A DNA stretch of 23,185 nucleotides from an uncultured Alistipes sp. (GCA_959604655.1 CAUHCL010000022.1:1-23185), one strand, 5' to 3'. Positions 1 through 8,137 are shown, numbered from the stretch's first letter. Notes: generated from the letters alone by a model not told the origin. Numbers and translations: made by a program.

Positions 1-36
1 TAATGTCAATTCCAAAACATCAGTGCTCGGATTTTC

Positions 37-129
37 GGGTCGCAGCCTGCGGAGACCGCGTGAATGAGCGAATGCGAACAGCGGGCCTCCGCGGGGCGAG
101 GCTGCGGCCCGCGCGATTCGAAGAATCGC
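37..129 (+). repeat. Structured interspersed repeat, copy 1
   Basis: This intergenic element matches the minus strand of 18856-18943. The shared parts include a 21-nt identical core (ATGCGAACAGCGGGCCTCCGC at 72-92) and CTGCGGCCCGCGCGA at 102-116. It can fold into a long interrupted stem: 37-47 pairs with 100-110 (one G-U type pair) and GCGGAG at 50-55 pairs with CTCCGC at 87-92. A small hairpin follows, GCGATTC 113-119 with GAATCGC 123-129. Base differences from copy 2 tend to preserve pairing. It lies just upstream of the DUF4855 gene promoter. The function is unknown; it could be a REP/MITE-like mobile inverted repeat or a structured RNA. Confidence 0.7.
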
Positions 130-162
130 ACTATTTTTTCTTCGAATATATATTATTTTAAG

Positions 163-170
163 TACCTTTG
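163..170 (+). promoter_or_regulatory. Putative Bacteroidetes -7 promoter box for the DUF4855 gene
   Basis: TACCTTTG matches the Bacteroidetes primary sigma -7 consensus TAnnTTTG and sits 25 nt before the chosen ATG at 196. No clear TTTG -33 element is seen at the usual 19-21 nt spacing. Confidence 0.5.
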
Positions 171-195
171 TTTAATTAAACACACATCCGACGAC

Positions 196-1263
196 ATGAA
201 AAATATCCGAACAATCGTAAAATCGATCATCCTGCTCGCCGCAGCGGCCTGCACGGCATGCGGAGGCTCGAAAGTGGAACGCGCCGAGATCCGCGACCTG
301 GTACTGATATACGACGGCGGAGACCACCGCAAGGTCGACTGGAACAAGGAACACTTCGCCGCATACGTCGCCACCGACCCCGAGGACGGCAGCCGCCCCG
401 AATGGCTGTTCGACGGCTACCTGTTCCTCGAAATATTCTGCACGGCCGACCGCGGCTTCGCGTCGGGGTACCGTCCCAACGGCGCCACCAAGGAGGATTG
501 GATCGGACTGATGAACAAATATCTGTCGCCCGACCGCGACATAGCCGCGCTGAACGACTGCGTGGGCGAGATGCGCGAGAAGATAGGCGGCAAGTTCCAT
601 CGCCGCAGGATAGTGCTCTCGCTGCCCGAGCCGCTGCCCAAACAGACCGACTGGGGCGAGATCGACGGCCGACCGCTCGATTTCAACAATGACGCCGACC
701 GCGTGGAGGCATGCAAATGGTACATAGACCATCTCATCGAACGCTTCAGCGGTGCGGGACTCGACAACCTGCAACTCTGCGGCTTCTACTGGCTGGCCGA
801 AGAAGCCACCAACACCCGCACCTTCGTAGCGCAGGTGTCGGACTACATACACGAAAAGGGATTGGATTTCTATTGGATACCCTACTTCAAATCCGACGGC
901 TACGACCAGTGGAAACAGCTGGGCTTCGACCACGCCTATCTGCAACCCAACCACTTCTTCAACAACTCGATCCCCGACTCACGTCTGGACGAAACGTGCC
1001 GTCTGGCCGAACAGGCCGACATGTCGCTCGAAATGGAGTTCGACGAGAATGCCGCCGAAAGCATGGGACGCGGCGCGCGCATGACGGCCTACATCGACGC
1101 TTACGAGCGTAACGGCATATTCGACACGCGCAATCTGGCGTATTATCAAGGCAACGACGCTTTCCACCTGCTGAAAAACGGAAGCGAGCGAGACCGCGCC
1201 CTTTACGACCGTCTCGCCCGCATAATCGCCCGCAGGCAAAAAGAGTTCTACTCGGAACGATAA
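196..1263 (+). CDS. DUF4855 domain lipoprotein
   Basis: This is a 355-residue predicted lipoprotein. A short basic start and a hydrophobic run end in candidate lipidated cysteines at C19 or C22, so the mature protein is probably anchored in the cell envelope. The remainder resembles the DUF4855 family of Bacteroidetes and Firmicutes: an early LVLIYDGG strand (about 35-42), a W-rich WLFDGYLFLEIF segment (about 70-81) and a later WIPYF segment; these proteins are thought to be carbohydrate-related, but no activity is established. The frame is open upstream to 64, but that part runs through the structured repeat, so the start at 196 is preferred because it gives a proper signal peptide behind a TAnnTTTG box. 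It is convergent with the esterase gene. The family assignment is from recognition of motifs, not a search. Confidence 0.75.
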   Translation: MKNIRTIVKSIILLAAAACTACGGSKVERAEIRDLVLIYDGGDHRKVDWNKEHFAAYVATDPEDGSRPEWLFDGYLFLEIFCTADRGFASGYRPNGATKEDWIGLMNKYLSPDRDIAALNDCVGEMREKIGGKFHRRRIVLSLPEPLPKQTDWGEIDGRPLDFNNDADRVEACKWYIDHLIERFSGAGLDNLQLCGFYWLAEEATNTRTFVAQVSDYIHEKGLDFYWIPYFKSDGYDQWKQLGFDHAYLQPNHFFNNSIPDSRLDETCRLAEQADMSLEMEFDENAAESMGRGARMTAYIDAYERNGIFDTRNLAYYQGNDAFHLLKNGSERDRALYDRLARIIARRQKEFYSER

Positions 1264-1269
1264 GAACAT

Positions 1270-1300
1270 ATCGGTCCGCCGCTTAAAGCGACGGACCGAT
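1270..1300. terminator. Shared hairpin between convergent lipoprotein genes
   Basis: ATCGGTCCG at 1270-1278 pairs with CGGACCGAT at 1292-1300, with further inner pairing (CGCTT/AAGCG) across one C-A mismatch. It lies 6 nt after the DUF4855 stop and 6 nt before the stop of the opposing esterase gene, as expected for a bidirectional terminator. The U-tract is weak on the plus strand (TTCGTATT). Confidence 0.65.
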
Positions 1301-1306
1301 TTCGTA

Positions 1307-2470
1307 TTACAACGCCCGCACCTTGTCGCCACGAATCTCCAGCCTTGCACTGAATATATATCGCGGATCGCAGCGCTTCTCGGCCGAAGCGGCGATATGC
1401 GACGCGCGGCGTTTCACCCGACCGCGGAACACCTCCTTGCCGCCGCACACGACGGTCACGGGAGCCGACAGGTCGATCATGTCGTCGTTAAGATTCACAT
1501 ACAGCGTCGGATAGTCGTTCCTCGTGACCGTTATGCGGTTGCCGTCGAGTTCGGCGCGCACCTCGCGCCCCGCCGCGGCATCCTCCGCAGGCACCGACAG
1601 CCAGTAGAACGACGAGCGTTGGTTGCTCTCCTCCTGGCGCCACACCACCTTGTCGGGATAGGGATTGCGGCGGAATTTCGACATCCACTCGATAGCCACC
1701 GTATCGGCCCGCAACATCCAGTGCCCCATACCTTTCATTATATGGGTCTCGTGCACATACCCCTCGGGATCGGCCCGATGCAGCGAATCCATCCGCGCGC
1801 CGTACTCGACGGCGAGGCGGTTGCGGTCGTAGGCGGCATCCAGCTCGCCCATCCACGTCATGTAGCCTATATTGCGCAGATTCAGAGGCGACGCCTCGCC
1901 CGAGTGGCCCGCCATCATCGACGCCGCGGCCCACGAGTCAGCCATGCGCGGAGCCATGCGGTATACCCCGTCGCCGCCCGCCGAATAGCCAAGCAGATAG
2001 ACCTTGTCGGGATTCACGTCCAACTCGGCCACCGCGGTGCGTATGGCCATGTCGAAAAGCGTGTCGATATGCGGACGCAGCCACATGTTCCAGTCGTTCA
2101 CCGCGGCGCGCGGCACGAAATATACCCCCTCGGCGGGAGCGTACAGCACTTTCTGGTTCTCCCACTGGCCGTCGTTCACCTCGGCGGGCACGTTGCCGCC
2201 GCCGTGCAGCGATATGTAGAGGCTGCGGCCGTCGGACGGCTTCTCGCCGAACACCTTGTACCAAAACTTCATGCGCGCGTCGTTGCACACCAGCTCGCGG
2301 TTCTCCCACATCGGGCCGTATTCCTCCTTCACGCGCCGACGGCACTCCGCCCACGCCTCCGAAGTCAGAGCTGCGGCCTCGCTCTCGGACAAGGCTCGGT
2401 CCGCACATCCCGAGAATGCGCCCGAAGCGATCGCCGCGGCGGCGCAAAAGGTTATAAATAATCTTTTCAT
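1307..2470 (-). CDS. Alpha/beta-hydrolase lipoprotein (putative esterase)
   Basis: The 387-residue product begins with a lipoprotein signal peptide (lipobox FSGC, C22) and is probably an envelope esterase or peptidase-like hydrolase. It shows an HGGG oxyanion-hole motif at 89-92 and the nucleophile elbow GYSAGG at 161-166, with Ser163 as nucleophile. His250 in GMGHW is the likely catalytic histidine; an Asp near 211-215 may complete the triad. The C-terminal 80 or so residues (about 300-387) look like a beta-rich accessory domain with repeated V/T strands. The substrate is not evident; homologues include depolymerase-like and acyl esterases. It starts only 16 nt after a terminator-like hairpin that follows the acyl-CoA dehydrogenase gene, leaving little room for its own promoter. 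Confidence 0.75.
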   Translation of the reverse strand: MKRLFITFCAAAAIASGAFSGCADRALSESEAAALTSEAWAECRRRVKEEYGPMWENRELVCNDARMKFWYKVFGEKPSDGRSLYISLHGGGNVPAEVNDGQWENQKVLYAPAEGVYFVPRAAVNDWNMWLRPHIDTLFDMAIRTAVAELDVNPDKVYLLGYSAGGDGVYRMAPRMADSWAAASMMAGHSGEASPLNLRNIGYMTWMGELDAAYDRNRLAVEYGARMDSLHRADPEGYVHETHIMKGMGHWMLRADTVAIEWMSKFRRNPYPDKVVWRQEESNQRSSFYWLSVPAEDAAAGREVRAELDGNRITVTRNDYPTLYVNLNDDMIDLSAPVTVVCGGKEVFRGRVKRRASHIAASAEKRCDPRYIFSARLEIRGDKVRAL

Positions 2471-2486
2471 AATCGATAGATATTAA

Positions 2487-2519
2487 AACGACGGCCGGCC
2501 GCCAAGGCCGACCGTCGTT
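2487..2519 (-). terminator. Strong hairpin after the acyl-CoA dehydrogenase gene
   Basis: A 14-bp stem (2487-2500 with 2506-2519, one G-U wobble) with a 5-nt loop reads on the minus strand into TTTTAATATC. It lies 26 nt after the acyl-CoA dehydrogenase stop. It also sits 16 nt before the esterase start codon, so it may limit read-through into that gene. Confidence 0.75.
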
Positions 2520-2545
2520 CATTGGTCACATCGGCCGAGCCGCAA

Positions 2546-4270
2546 TCAATACTGCTCTCCGACCTCGTTGATAAGTTCCACGTCGCTGCCCTCCGAATTG
2601 GCGATATAGGTCTCGGCGGCAGCTATGTAGGCCTCGGCCATCTTGAGCATCAGACGGGTGTCCGACACGTACTCGGCCACCTCGCCGCTCTGACGAGCCA
2701 GCAGGTAGGTCATCACGATATAGCCGACGCTCTCCACCAGACGGCGGGCATGGAAATCCTTGTATGCGGGGTATTCGCGGTTGATGGTCTCCACACGCTC
2801 CACCATAGCCTTCACACGCTCGGTAAGCGCCGCCAGCTTCTCCGCAACGGGTTTCACGGCATCGCAATACTCGGCCTCGGCATAACGGGCGATCTGCTCC
2901 ATGAAGGTGCCCTTGGTGATGCCGTTGATGGCGGCCACCACCTGCAACTGCGAGGTACCCTCGTAGATATTCATGATACGGGCGTCGCGATAGAGGCGCT
3001 CGCAGGGATAGTCCTTCATGAATCCCGAGCCGCCGTGGATCTGTATGGCATCGTAGGCCAGCGAGTTGGCATACTCCGACGAGAAGAGTTTCACCAGCGG
3101 GGTGTAGCCGTCGGCCAGACGGTTGTAGAACTTCATCTCCTGACGTTCCTCCGACTCCAGCGAACGCTCGTGCGAGATGTGGGTATACTGCTTGTAGATC
3201 TCCACGAAACGGGTCGTCTCGTAGAGCAGCGCACGTGCGCCGTGCAGCTTGGCACGCATGTTCGAAAGCATCTCCGCAACGGCGGGGAACTTGATGATGG
3301 CCTTGCCGAACTGCTCGCGCTCGTGGGCATACTTCAGAGCCTCGCGGTAAGCGGCCTCGCACAGACCCACCGACTGCGCGCCGATACCCAGACGGGCAGC
3401 GTTCATGAGCGACATCACATATTTGATAAGACCCATCTTGCGGTCGCCGACCAGCTGCGCGGGGGCGTTGGTGAAGACCAGCTCGCAGGTGGGCGAGCCC
3501 TTGATACCGAGCTTGTTCTCGATGCGGCGCACCTTCACGCCTCCGTCGCGCTTGTCGTAGACCAGCATCGACAGACCGCGGGCATCGGTGGTGCCTTCCT
3601 CGGTACGCGCCAGCACCAGCGATATGTCGCCGTCGCCGTTGGTGATGAAGCGCTTCACGCCGTTCAGCAGCCACGTGCCTTTTTCTTCCGACCAAGTAGC
3701 CTTGAGCATTACGGCACCCAGATCCGATCCCGCATCGGGCTCGGTGAGGTCCATGGCGCAAGTAGCGCCCGCCGACACCCACGGCAGATACTTCTGCTTC
3801 AGCTCCTCCGAGGCGAACTCGTTCAGGGTCTCGGCGCAATCCTGCAAGCCCCATATGTTCTCGAAGCTGGCGTCGGCACGCGACACCATCTCGTTGGCCA
3901 TGACGAAGCATATCAGCGGAAAGTTCAGTCCGTCGTACTTGCGGGGCAACGTAAGGCCGCTCAGGCCCGCGTCGACCACGGCCTTCATGTTCTCCACCGT
4001 ACCCGAGGCATACTCCACGTGGTCGTTCACCACACGCGGACCCTCGTGATCGACACCTTCGGCGTTGGGAGCTATCACGTCGCCGCACACGCCGCCCGCG
4101 ATCTCCATCACGCGGCGGTACGAGTCCATGGCATCCTCGAAATTCTGCGGGGCGAAATCGTAGAGATCCTTCTCGGCGAATCCGCGCTCCTTCAGTTCCA
4201 CAATCTTGCGCATCAGCGGATGCTCAAGATGGTACTGCAAATCCTTATTATCTGAAAAGAAATTGGCCAT
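2546..4270 (-). CDS. Acyl-CoA dehydrogenase
   Basis: This 574-residue flavoprotein should oxidise acyl-CoA thioesters to 2-enoyl-CoA, or run in reverse, using ETF as redox partner. Family signatures are in order: AMDLTEPDAGSD at 172-183 (FAD contact), REQFGKAI at 318-325, QIHGGSGF at 410-417, and IYEGTSQLQ with candidate catalytic base Glu437, equivalent to the MCAD glutamate. It is longer than the usual 380-400 residue enzymes because of a C-terminal helical extension of about 120 residues after the catalytic core, as in other long Bacteroidetes and proteobacterial ACADs. Its start codon overlaps the etfA stop by one base (TAATG), so the two are probably translationally coupled. The acyl substrate cannot be deduced. 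Confidence 0.9.
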   Translation of the reverse strand: MANFFSDNKDLQYHLEHPLMRKIVELKERGFAEKDLYDFAPQNFEDAMDSYRRVMEIAGGVCGDVIAPNAEGVDHEGPRVVNDHVEYASGTVENMKAVVDAGLSGLTLPRKYDGLNFPLICFVMANEMVSRADASFENIWGLQDCAETLNEFASEELKQKYLPWVSAGATCAMDLTEPDAGSDLGAVMLKATWSEEKGTWLLNGVKRFITNGDGDISLVLARTEEGTTDARGLSMLVYDKRDGGVKVRRIENKLGIKGSPTCELVFTNAPAQLVGDRKMGLIKYVMSLMNAARLGIGAQSVGLCEAAYREALKYAHEREQFGKAIIKFPAVAEMLSNMRAKLHGARALLYETTRFVEIYKQYTHISHERSLESEERQEMKFYNRLADGYTPLVKLFSSEYANSLAYDAIQIHGGSGFMKDYPCERLYRDARIMNIYEGTSQLQVVAAINGITKGTFMEQIARYAEAEYCDAVKPVAEKLAALTERVKAMVERVETINREYPAYKDFHARRLVESVGYIVMTYLLARQSGEVAEYVSDTRLMLKMAEAYIAAAETYIANSEGSDVELINEVGEQY

Positions 4271-5289
4271 TACTTCGAATTTTGCTTATAGTACTTAATC
4301 ATTTTAGGTATCACGTCGTTCACGTCGCCCGTGATGGCATAGTCGGCGATCTTGTTGATCGGCGCATCGGGATCGGTGTTGATCGATATTATCATCGACG
4401 ACTGGTCCATACCCGCCGTGTGCTGTATCTGTCCCGAGATACCGCAGGCTATGTAGAGCTTGGGACGTACCGTGACGCCCGTCTGGCCCACCTGACGCTC
4501 GTGCTCGGTGAATCCCGCATCCACGGCGGCGCGGCTCGCGCCCACCTCGGCGCCCAGCACCTCGGCCAGCTCGTGAACCAAGCGGAAATTCTCTTTCGAG
4601 CCCATGCCGTAACCGCCTGCCACGATCACGCTCGCACCTTTTATATTGATCTTGCGTTCCTCGATCTGACGGTCGATGATCGTCACGGCCAGATCGGCAT
4701 CCTTCAGATAATCGCGCCATGCGATCGGCTTCACCTCGCCTGCGGCGGGCACGGCAGCCTCGGCCTTGCGCATCACGCCCTCGCGGACGGTGGCCATCTG
4801 CGGGCGATGGTCGGGGTTGACGATCGTCGCGATGATGTTACCGCCGAAAGCGGGACGGATCTGATAGAGCAGGTCCTTGTACTCGGCGCCCGTCTTGGCA
4901 TCCTTGTGGTCGCCGATTTCGAGCTGCGTGCAGTCGGCCGTAAGACCGCTGTGCAGCGCCGACGACACGCGCGGCGCGAAGTCGCGGCCCACGGGAGTGG
5001 CACCGAACAGAACGATCTGCGGCTTCTCGGCCTCGATGAGTCCACACAACACCGAAGTGTGGGGCAGCGTGCGGAACGGCGCGAACACCTCGTCGTCGGC
5101 AACCCACACCGTATCGGCTCCGTACTTGACCAGCTCCTTCTCGATACCCGCCAGATTGGCCCCCATAGCCACTGCTTCGAGCTTCACGCCCAGACGGTCG
5201 GCCAGCTCGCGGCCCTTGGTAAGCAATTCCAAACTCACGTCGGCAATCGCGCCGTCTTCGAGTTCTATATATACAAATATATTATTCAT
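4270..5289 (-). CDS. etfA: Electron transfer flavoprotein, alpha subunit
   Basis: The 339-residue EtfA pairs with EtfB to accept or donate electrons for the adjacent acyl-CoA dehydrogenase. The C-terminal FAD domain is clear: VIVAGGYGMGS at 221-231, GASRAAVDAG at 250-259, RQVGQTG at 265-271 and the signature around KLYIACGISGQIQH at 277-290, followed by SINTDPDAPI at 302-311. The gene follows etfB by 17 nt and overlaps the acyl-CoA dehydrogenase start by one base. No ETF:quinone oxidoreductase gene is in the window, so a soluble or electron-bifurcating ETF/ACAD complex is possible but unproven. Confidence 0.93.
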   Translation of the reverse strand: MNNIFVYIELEDGAIADVSLELLTKGRELADRLGVKLEAVAMGANLAGIEKELVKYGADTVWVADDEVFAPFRTLPHTSVLCGLIEAEKPQIVLFGATPVGRDFAPRVSSALHSGLTADCTQLEIGDHKDAKTGAEYKDLLYQIRPAFGGNIIATIVNPDHRPQMATVREGVMRKAEAAVPAAGEVKPIAWRDYLKDADLAVTIIDRQIEERKINIKGASVIVAGGYGMGSKENFRLVHELAEVLGAEVGASRAAVDAGFTEHERQVGQTGVTVRPKLYIACGISGQIQHTAGMDQSSMIISINTDPDAPINKIADYAITGDVNDVIPKMIKYYKQNSK

Positions 5290-5306
5290 CTCTGCAACTT
5301 TTCCGA

Positions 5307-6185
5307 TTAACCGAGCGTATGGCTCGCAATAAGTTCTACCATCAGTTCATTGATATTCTCGTCGGCCGAAGTCATACACTTGGCCTCCTTGGCCTGGAAC
5401 ACCACGTTCTCGATCTTCTTCACCTTGGTGGGCGAGCCCGCGAAACCGAGCTGGTTCTCGTCGGTATCGATGTCGGCCACCGTAAGCTCCGTGATCTTCA
5501 GATAATCGCGCGCGGCGACCATAGCGGCACGCTCCGATTCGGGATCGGCAGCCGCCTCGCTCGGCGTCATGGCATATTTGTACTTCATGATGCGGCGAGC
5601 ATTCATCGGGCGCACGGCGGGTGCCGAAGCGTTGACCGTGATGACTGCGGGGATCGGGCACTCCACCACCTCCACACCGCGCTCCAGACGGCGGCGGATC
5701 ACCAGCGACGACTCCTTCACCTGCTCAACGCACTCGGCGTAGGTCACCTGCGGCAAGCCCAATTTCTCGGCCACCTGGGGACCCACCTGGGCCGTATCGC
5801 CGTCGATGGCCTGACGGCCCGCGATGATTACGTCGTAGCCGATCTTCTTCAGTGCGCACGATATGGCGTAAGAGGTAGCCAGCGTGTCGGCGCCCGCGAA
5901 CTTGCGGTCGGTCAGCAGATAACCGCCGTCGGCACCGCGGAACATGGCTTCGCGAATGATATCGGCCGCACGGAACGGACCCATTGTCAGAATATGTACC
6001 GTCGATCCTTCGCACTCCTCCTTCAGGCGCAGGGCCAGTTCGAGCGCGTTGAGATCCTCGGGGTTGAAAATGGCGGGCAGAGCGGCACGATTCACCGTAC
6101 CCTCGGGGGTCATGGCATCCTTACCCACGTTGCGGGTATCGGGCACCTGCTTCGCCAGAACAACGATTTTCAAAGCTTTGTTCAT
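5307..6185 (-). CDS. etfB: Electron transfer flavoprotein, beta subunit
   Basis: The 292-residue EtfB has the family start (KIVVLAKQVPDT, 6-17) and the signature AGRQAIDGDTAQVG at 122-135 that binds AMP or, in bifurcating ETFs, FAD. Residues NPEDLNALELALRLKE (41-56) match the conserved N-terminal helix region. It leads the etfB-etfA-acyl-CoA dehydrogenase set. It starts 55 nt after the purA stop with no convincing promoter or terminator between, so transcription from purA is plausible. The ETF class (conventional or bifurcating) needs a phylogeny. Confidence 0.93.
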   Translation of the reverse strand: MNKALKIVVLAKQVPDTRNVGKDAMTPEGTVNRAALPAIFNPEDLNALELALRLKEECEGSTVHILTMGPFRAADIIREAMFRGADGGYLLTDRKFAGADTLATSYAISCALKKIGYDVIIAGRQAIDGDTAQVGPQVAEKLGLPQVTYAECVEQVKESSLVIRRRLERGVEVVECPIPAVITVNASAPAVRPMNARRIMKYKYAMTPSEAAADPESERAAMVAARDYLKITELTVADIDTDENQLGFAGSPTKVKKIENVVFQAKEAKCMTSADENINELMVELIASHTLG

Positions 6186-6240
6186 TTGTTGTAAATTATT
6201 GAGTTTCAGGTTTTGTCTTTTCAGATTTACGGGCGGCGGC

Positions 6241-7506
6241 CTATCTTACGATGGTCTCGCTGCGGTCGGGACCCACCGAGATGATCTTGACGGGAACGCC
6301 CGTCTCGCGCTCGATGAACTCCACGTAGGCCTTGAACTCGGCGGGGAAATCCTCGTAACGCTTCACCTTGCATATGTCGCACTTCCAGCCCTTGAACTCG
6401 GTGTATACGGGCTCCAGATCGTCGGTAACCTCGTAGGGGAAGTGATCCACCACCTCGCCGCCTATGCGGTAGGCCGTGGCCACCTTCACCGTATCGAAGT
6501 CGTTCATCACGTCCGACTTCATCATTATCAGGCCCGTGACGCCATCGACCATGACGGCGTACTTGAGCGCCACCAGATCGAGCCAGCCGCAACGGCGCGG
6601 ACGGCCCGTGACGGCACCGAACTCATGGCCTATGCGGCGCAGTTCCTCGCCCGTCTCGTCGAACAGCTCCGTGGGGAACGGACCGCTGCCCACACGGGTA
6701 CAATAGGCCTTGAAGATGCCGTAGACGTCGCCGATCTTCGACGGCGCCACGCCCAGACCCGTGCACACGCCCGCGCAGACGGTGTTCGAAGAGGTGACGA
6801 AAGGATAGGTGCCGAAATCGACGTCGAGCATCGAGCCCTGCGCACCCTCGGCCAGAACGGGAACGTCGTCCTTTATATATTCGTTCACCACGTGCTCGCT
6901 GTCGATGAAGCGGAACCCGCGGAGATAGTCGATGCCCTCCATCCAGGTCTTCTCGTACTCGGCCACGTCGTACTCGTAATCGTACTGCTTGAGCATCTCC
7001 ACATGCTTGTTCTTCAGCTTCTCGTAGCGCGCCTCGAAATCCGCGGCCAGCACGTCGCCGAAACGCAGGCCGTTGCGGCCGGTCTTGTCCATGTAGGTGG
7101 GGCCTATGCCCTTCAGCGTCGAACCGATCTTCGACTTGCCCTTGGCCGCCTCGCTCGCAGCGTCGAGGATACGGTGGGTGGGCAGGATGATATGCGCCTT
7201 TTTCGATATCATCAGCTTGCTCTTCACGTCGATGCCCTGCGCCGCTATGTTGCGGAGCTCCTCGGCGAGGCTCACGGGATCAACCACAACGCCGTTACCT
7301 ATTATATTGACCGATCCTTCGCGGAAAATACCCGAGGGCACGGTGCGCAACACGAAACTCTTATCGCCGAAATGCAACGAGTGGCCGGCATTGGGTCCGC
7401 CCTGAAAACGGGCGATGACCTTGTAATTCGGGGTCAGAACATCCACGACTTTACCTTTGCCTTCGTCGCCCCATTGTAATCCAAGAACTACGTCTACTTT
7501 TTTCAT
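6241..7506 (-). CDS. purA: Adenylosuccinate synthetase
   Basis: The 421-residue enzyme joins IMP and aspartate with GTP to give adenylosuccinate, the first committed step of AMP synthesis, in the cytoplasm. The N-terminus carries the glycine-rich GLQWGDEGKGK motif at 9-19 with catalytic Asp14 and the GGPNAGHSL motif with His42. Further conserved blocks are present, including EGAQGSMLDVDFGTYPF and the GRPRRCGWLD region. Length is normal for the family (about 420-430). A good promoter precedes it and it heads the purA-etfBA-ACAD run on the minus strand. Confidence 0.97.
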   Translation of the reverse strand: MKKVDVVLGLQWGDEGKGKVVDVLTPNYKVIARFQGGPNAGHSLHFGDKSFVLRTVPSGIFREGSVNIIGNGVVVDPVSLAEELRNIAAQGIDVKSKLMISKKAHIILPTHRILDAASEAAKGKSKIGSTLKGIGPTYMDKTGRNGLRFGDVLAADFEARYEKLKNKHVEMLKQYDYEYDVAEYEKTWMEGIDYLRGFRFIDSEHVVNEYIKDDVPVLAEGAQGSMLDVDFGTYPFVTSSNTVCAGVCTGLGVAPSKIGDVYGIFKAYCTRVGSGPFPTELFDETGEELRRIGHEFGAVTGRPRRCGWLDLVALKYAVMVDGVTGLIMMKSDVMNDFDTVKVATAYRIGGEVVDHFPYEVTDDLEPVYTEFKGWKCDICKVKRYEDFPAEFKAYVEFIERETGVPVKIISVGPDRSETIVR

Positions 7507-7545
7507 TATCCGTTAGCAATTTATGCAAAAGACATTTTTTGCATT

Positions 7546-7578
7546 CAAAGGTAACCATTTTTTTCCAACCGCGACAAT
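7546..7578 (-). promoter_or_regulatory. purA promoter
   Basis: On the minus strand ATTG (7578-7575) is followed after 21 nt by TACCTTTG (7553-7546), matching the Bacteroidetes TTTG-N19-21-TAnnTTTG pattern. The -7 box ends 39 nt before the purA ATG. Confidence 0.7.
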
Positions 7579-7637
7579 CCGCCCCCGATATTTTATCAAC
7601 ATCTTTTGCCGTAAGGGGAAGCATTCGGGAGCAATAT

Positions 7638-7691
7638 CGACATCGCGGCGCGATGTCGGCAGTTCGCCGCCGCCCCCACGCGGCGGACTGC
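7638..7691. repeat. Two tandem intergenic inverted repeats upstream of purA
   Basis: CGACATCGC (7638-7646) pairs perfectly with GCGATGTCG (7650-7658) across a 3-nt loop. Immediately next, GCAGTTCGCCGC (7659-7670) pairs with GCGGCGGACTGC (7680-7691) with one T-G pair and a 9-nt loop. They lie in the 290-nt gap 7507-7796, upstream of the purA promoter and downstream of the small acidic gene's terminator. No reading frame here looks genuine. They may be a palindromic repeat element; I see no second copy in the window. Confidence 0.55.
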
Positions 7692-7748
7692 TACCGCACT
7701 CCGTCGCCGTCGGCAAACCGCACGTCAGGCACGCATAAAAAAAACAAA

Positions 7749-7768
7749 AGGACTGCCCGTGCAGTCCT
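7749..7768 (-). terminator. Rho-independent terminator of the small acidic gene
   Basis: Minus strand: AGGACTGC-ACGG-GCAGTCCT (8-bp stem, 4-nt loop) followed by TTTGTTTTTTTT (7748-7737). It lies 28 nt past the stop of the 106-residue gene. Confidence 0.85.
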
Positions 7769-7796
7769 CCGTAAGTCCGAAACGTTCGGAAGCGGA

Positions 7797-8117
7797 TCAA
7801 TCCATGCCCTCGTCGTCATCGCCGCCCGCGCCGTCGTCCTGAATCTCGTCGGCGCCCTTGATCTCGTCGTCTCCGTAGAAATCGTCCTCGACGGCCTCGT
7901 CGGCCGAATCGTCGATCTTCACGTCGATCTTCACCAGATAGGAAGTATCGTCGGTCTCGTAGGGTACGACATAGAAAAAATCGCCGTTAGGCTTGTCGAT
8001 TCGGGTCATAACTTCGGTAAATCCGTGCGGATAAAGTTCCTTCACCGCCTCCTGTTGTTCAGGTGTAAGATTGTGAAAATTAGCCACTAATCTCTTTTTC
8101 GTACTATTTGATGTCAT
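7797..8117 (-). CDS. Small acidic conserved hypothetical protein
   Basis: The 106-residue product is a cytoplasmic-looking protein with no signal peptide or membrane segment. The first 70 residues have a mixed composition with the phrase NLTPEQQEAVKELYPHGF (about 14-31), which suggests a helix followed by a compact domain. The last 35 or so residues are strongly acidic (runs of D, E, with DDDEGMD at the end). The frame stays open to 8222, but upstream of 8117 it runs through the AT-rich intergenic region, so MTSNSTKK at 8117 is the preferred start. The gene diverges from ligA and has its own terminator. I do not recognise a function; it resembles hypothetical proteins conserved in Bacteroidales. 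Confidence 0.75.
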   Translation of the reverse strand: MTSNSTKKRLVANFHNLTPEQQEAVKELYPHGFTEVMTRIDKPNGDFFYVVPYETDDTSYLVKIDVKIDDSADEAVEDDFYGDDEIKGADEIQDDGAGGDDDEGMD

Positions 8118-8137
8118 ATAATCCCAAAAATTTTCCG

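Noticed and set aside
64..195. Upstream extension of the DUF4855 reading frame
   Set aside because: It runs through the structured repeat and the promoter region, and would place the signal peptide in the middle of the protein.
1397..2461. Long open frame on the plus strand opposite the esterase gene
   Set aside because: It is a GC-rich shadow: the minus-strand gene has a signal peptide and hydrolase motifs, while this frame has His/Arg-rich composition and no recognisable domain.
2522..4255. Plus-strand open frame of 577 codons opposite the acyl-CoA dehydrogenase
   Set aside because: It mirrors the codon structure of the real gene; its His/Leu/Gly-rich translation matches no family.
5944..7479. 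Plus-strand open frame of 511 codons opposite purA
   Set aside because: It is antisense to a clear purA and spans the purA-etfB gap; there is no promoter or domain support.
7513..7800. Minus-strand frame of 95 codons between the small acidic gene and purA
   Set aside because: It contains the terminator, two palindromes and the purA promoter; composition is not protein-like.
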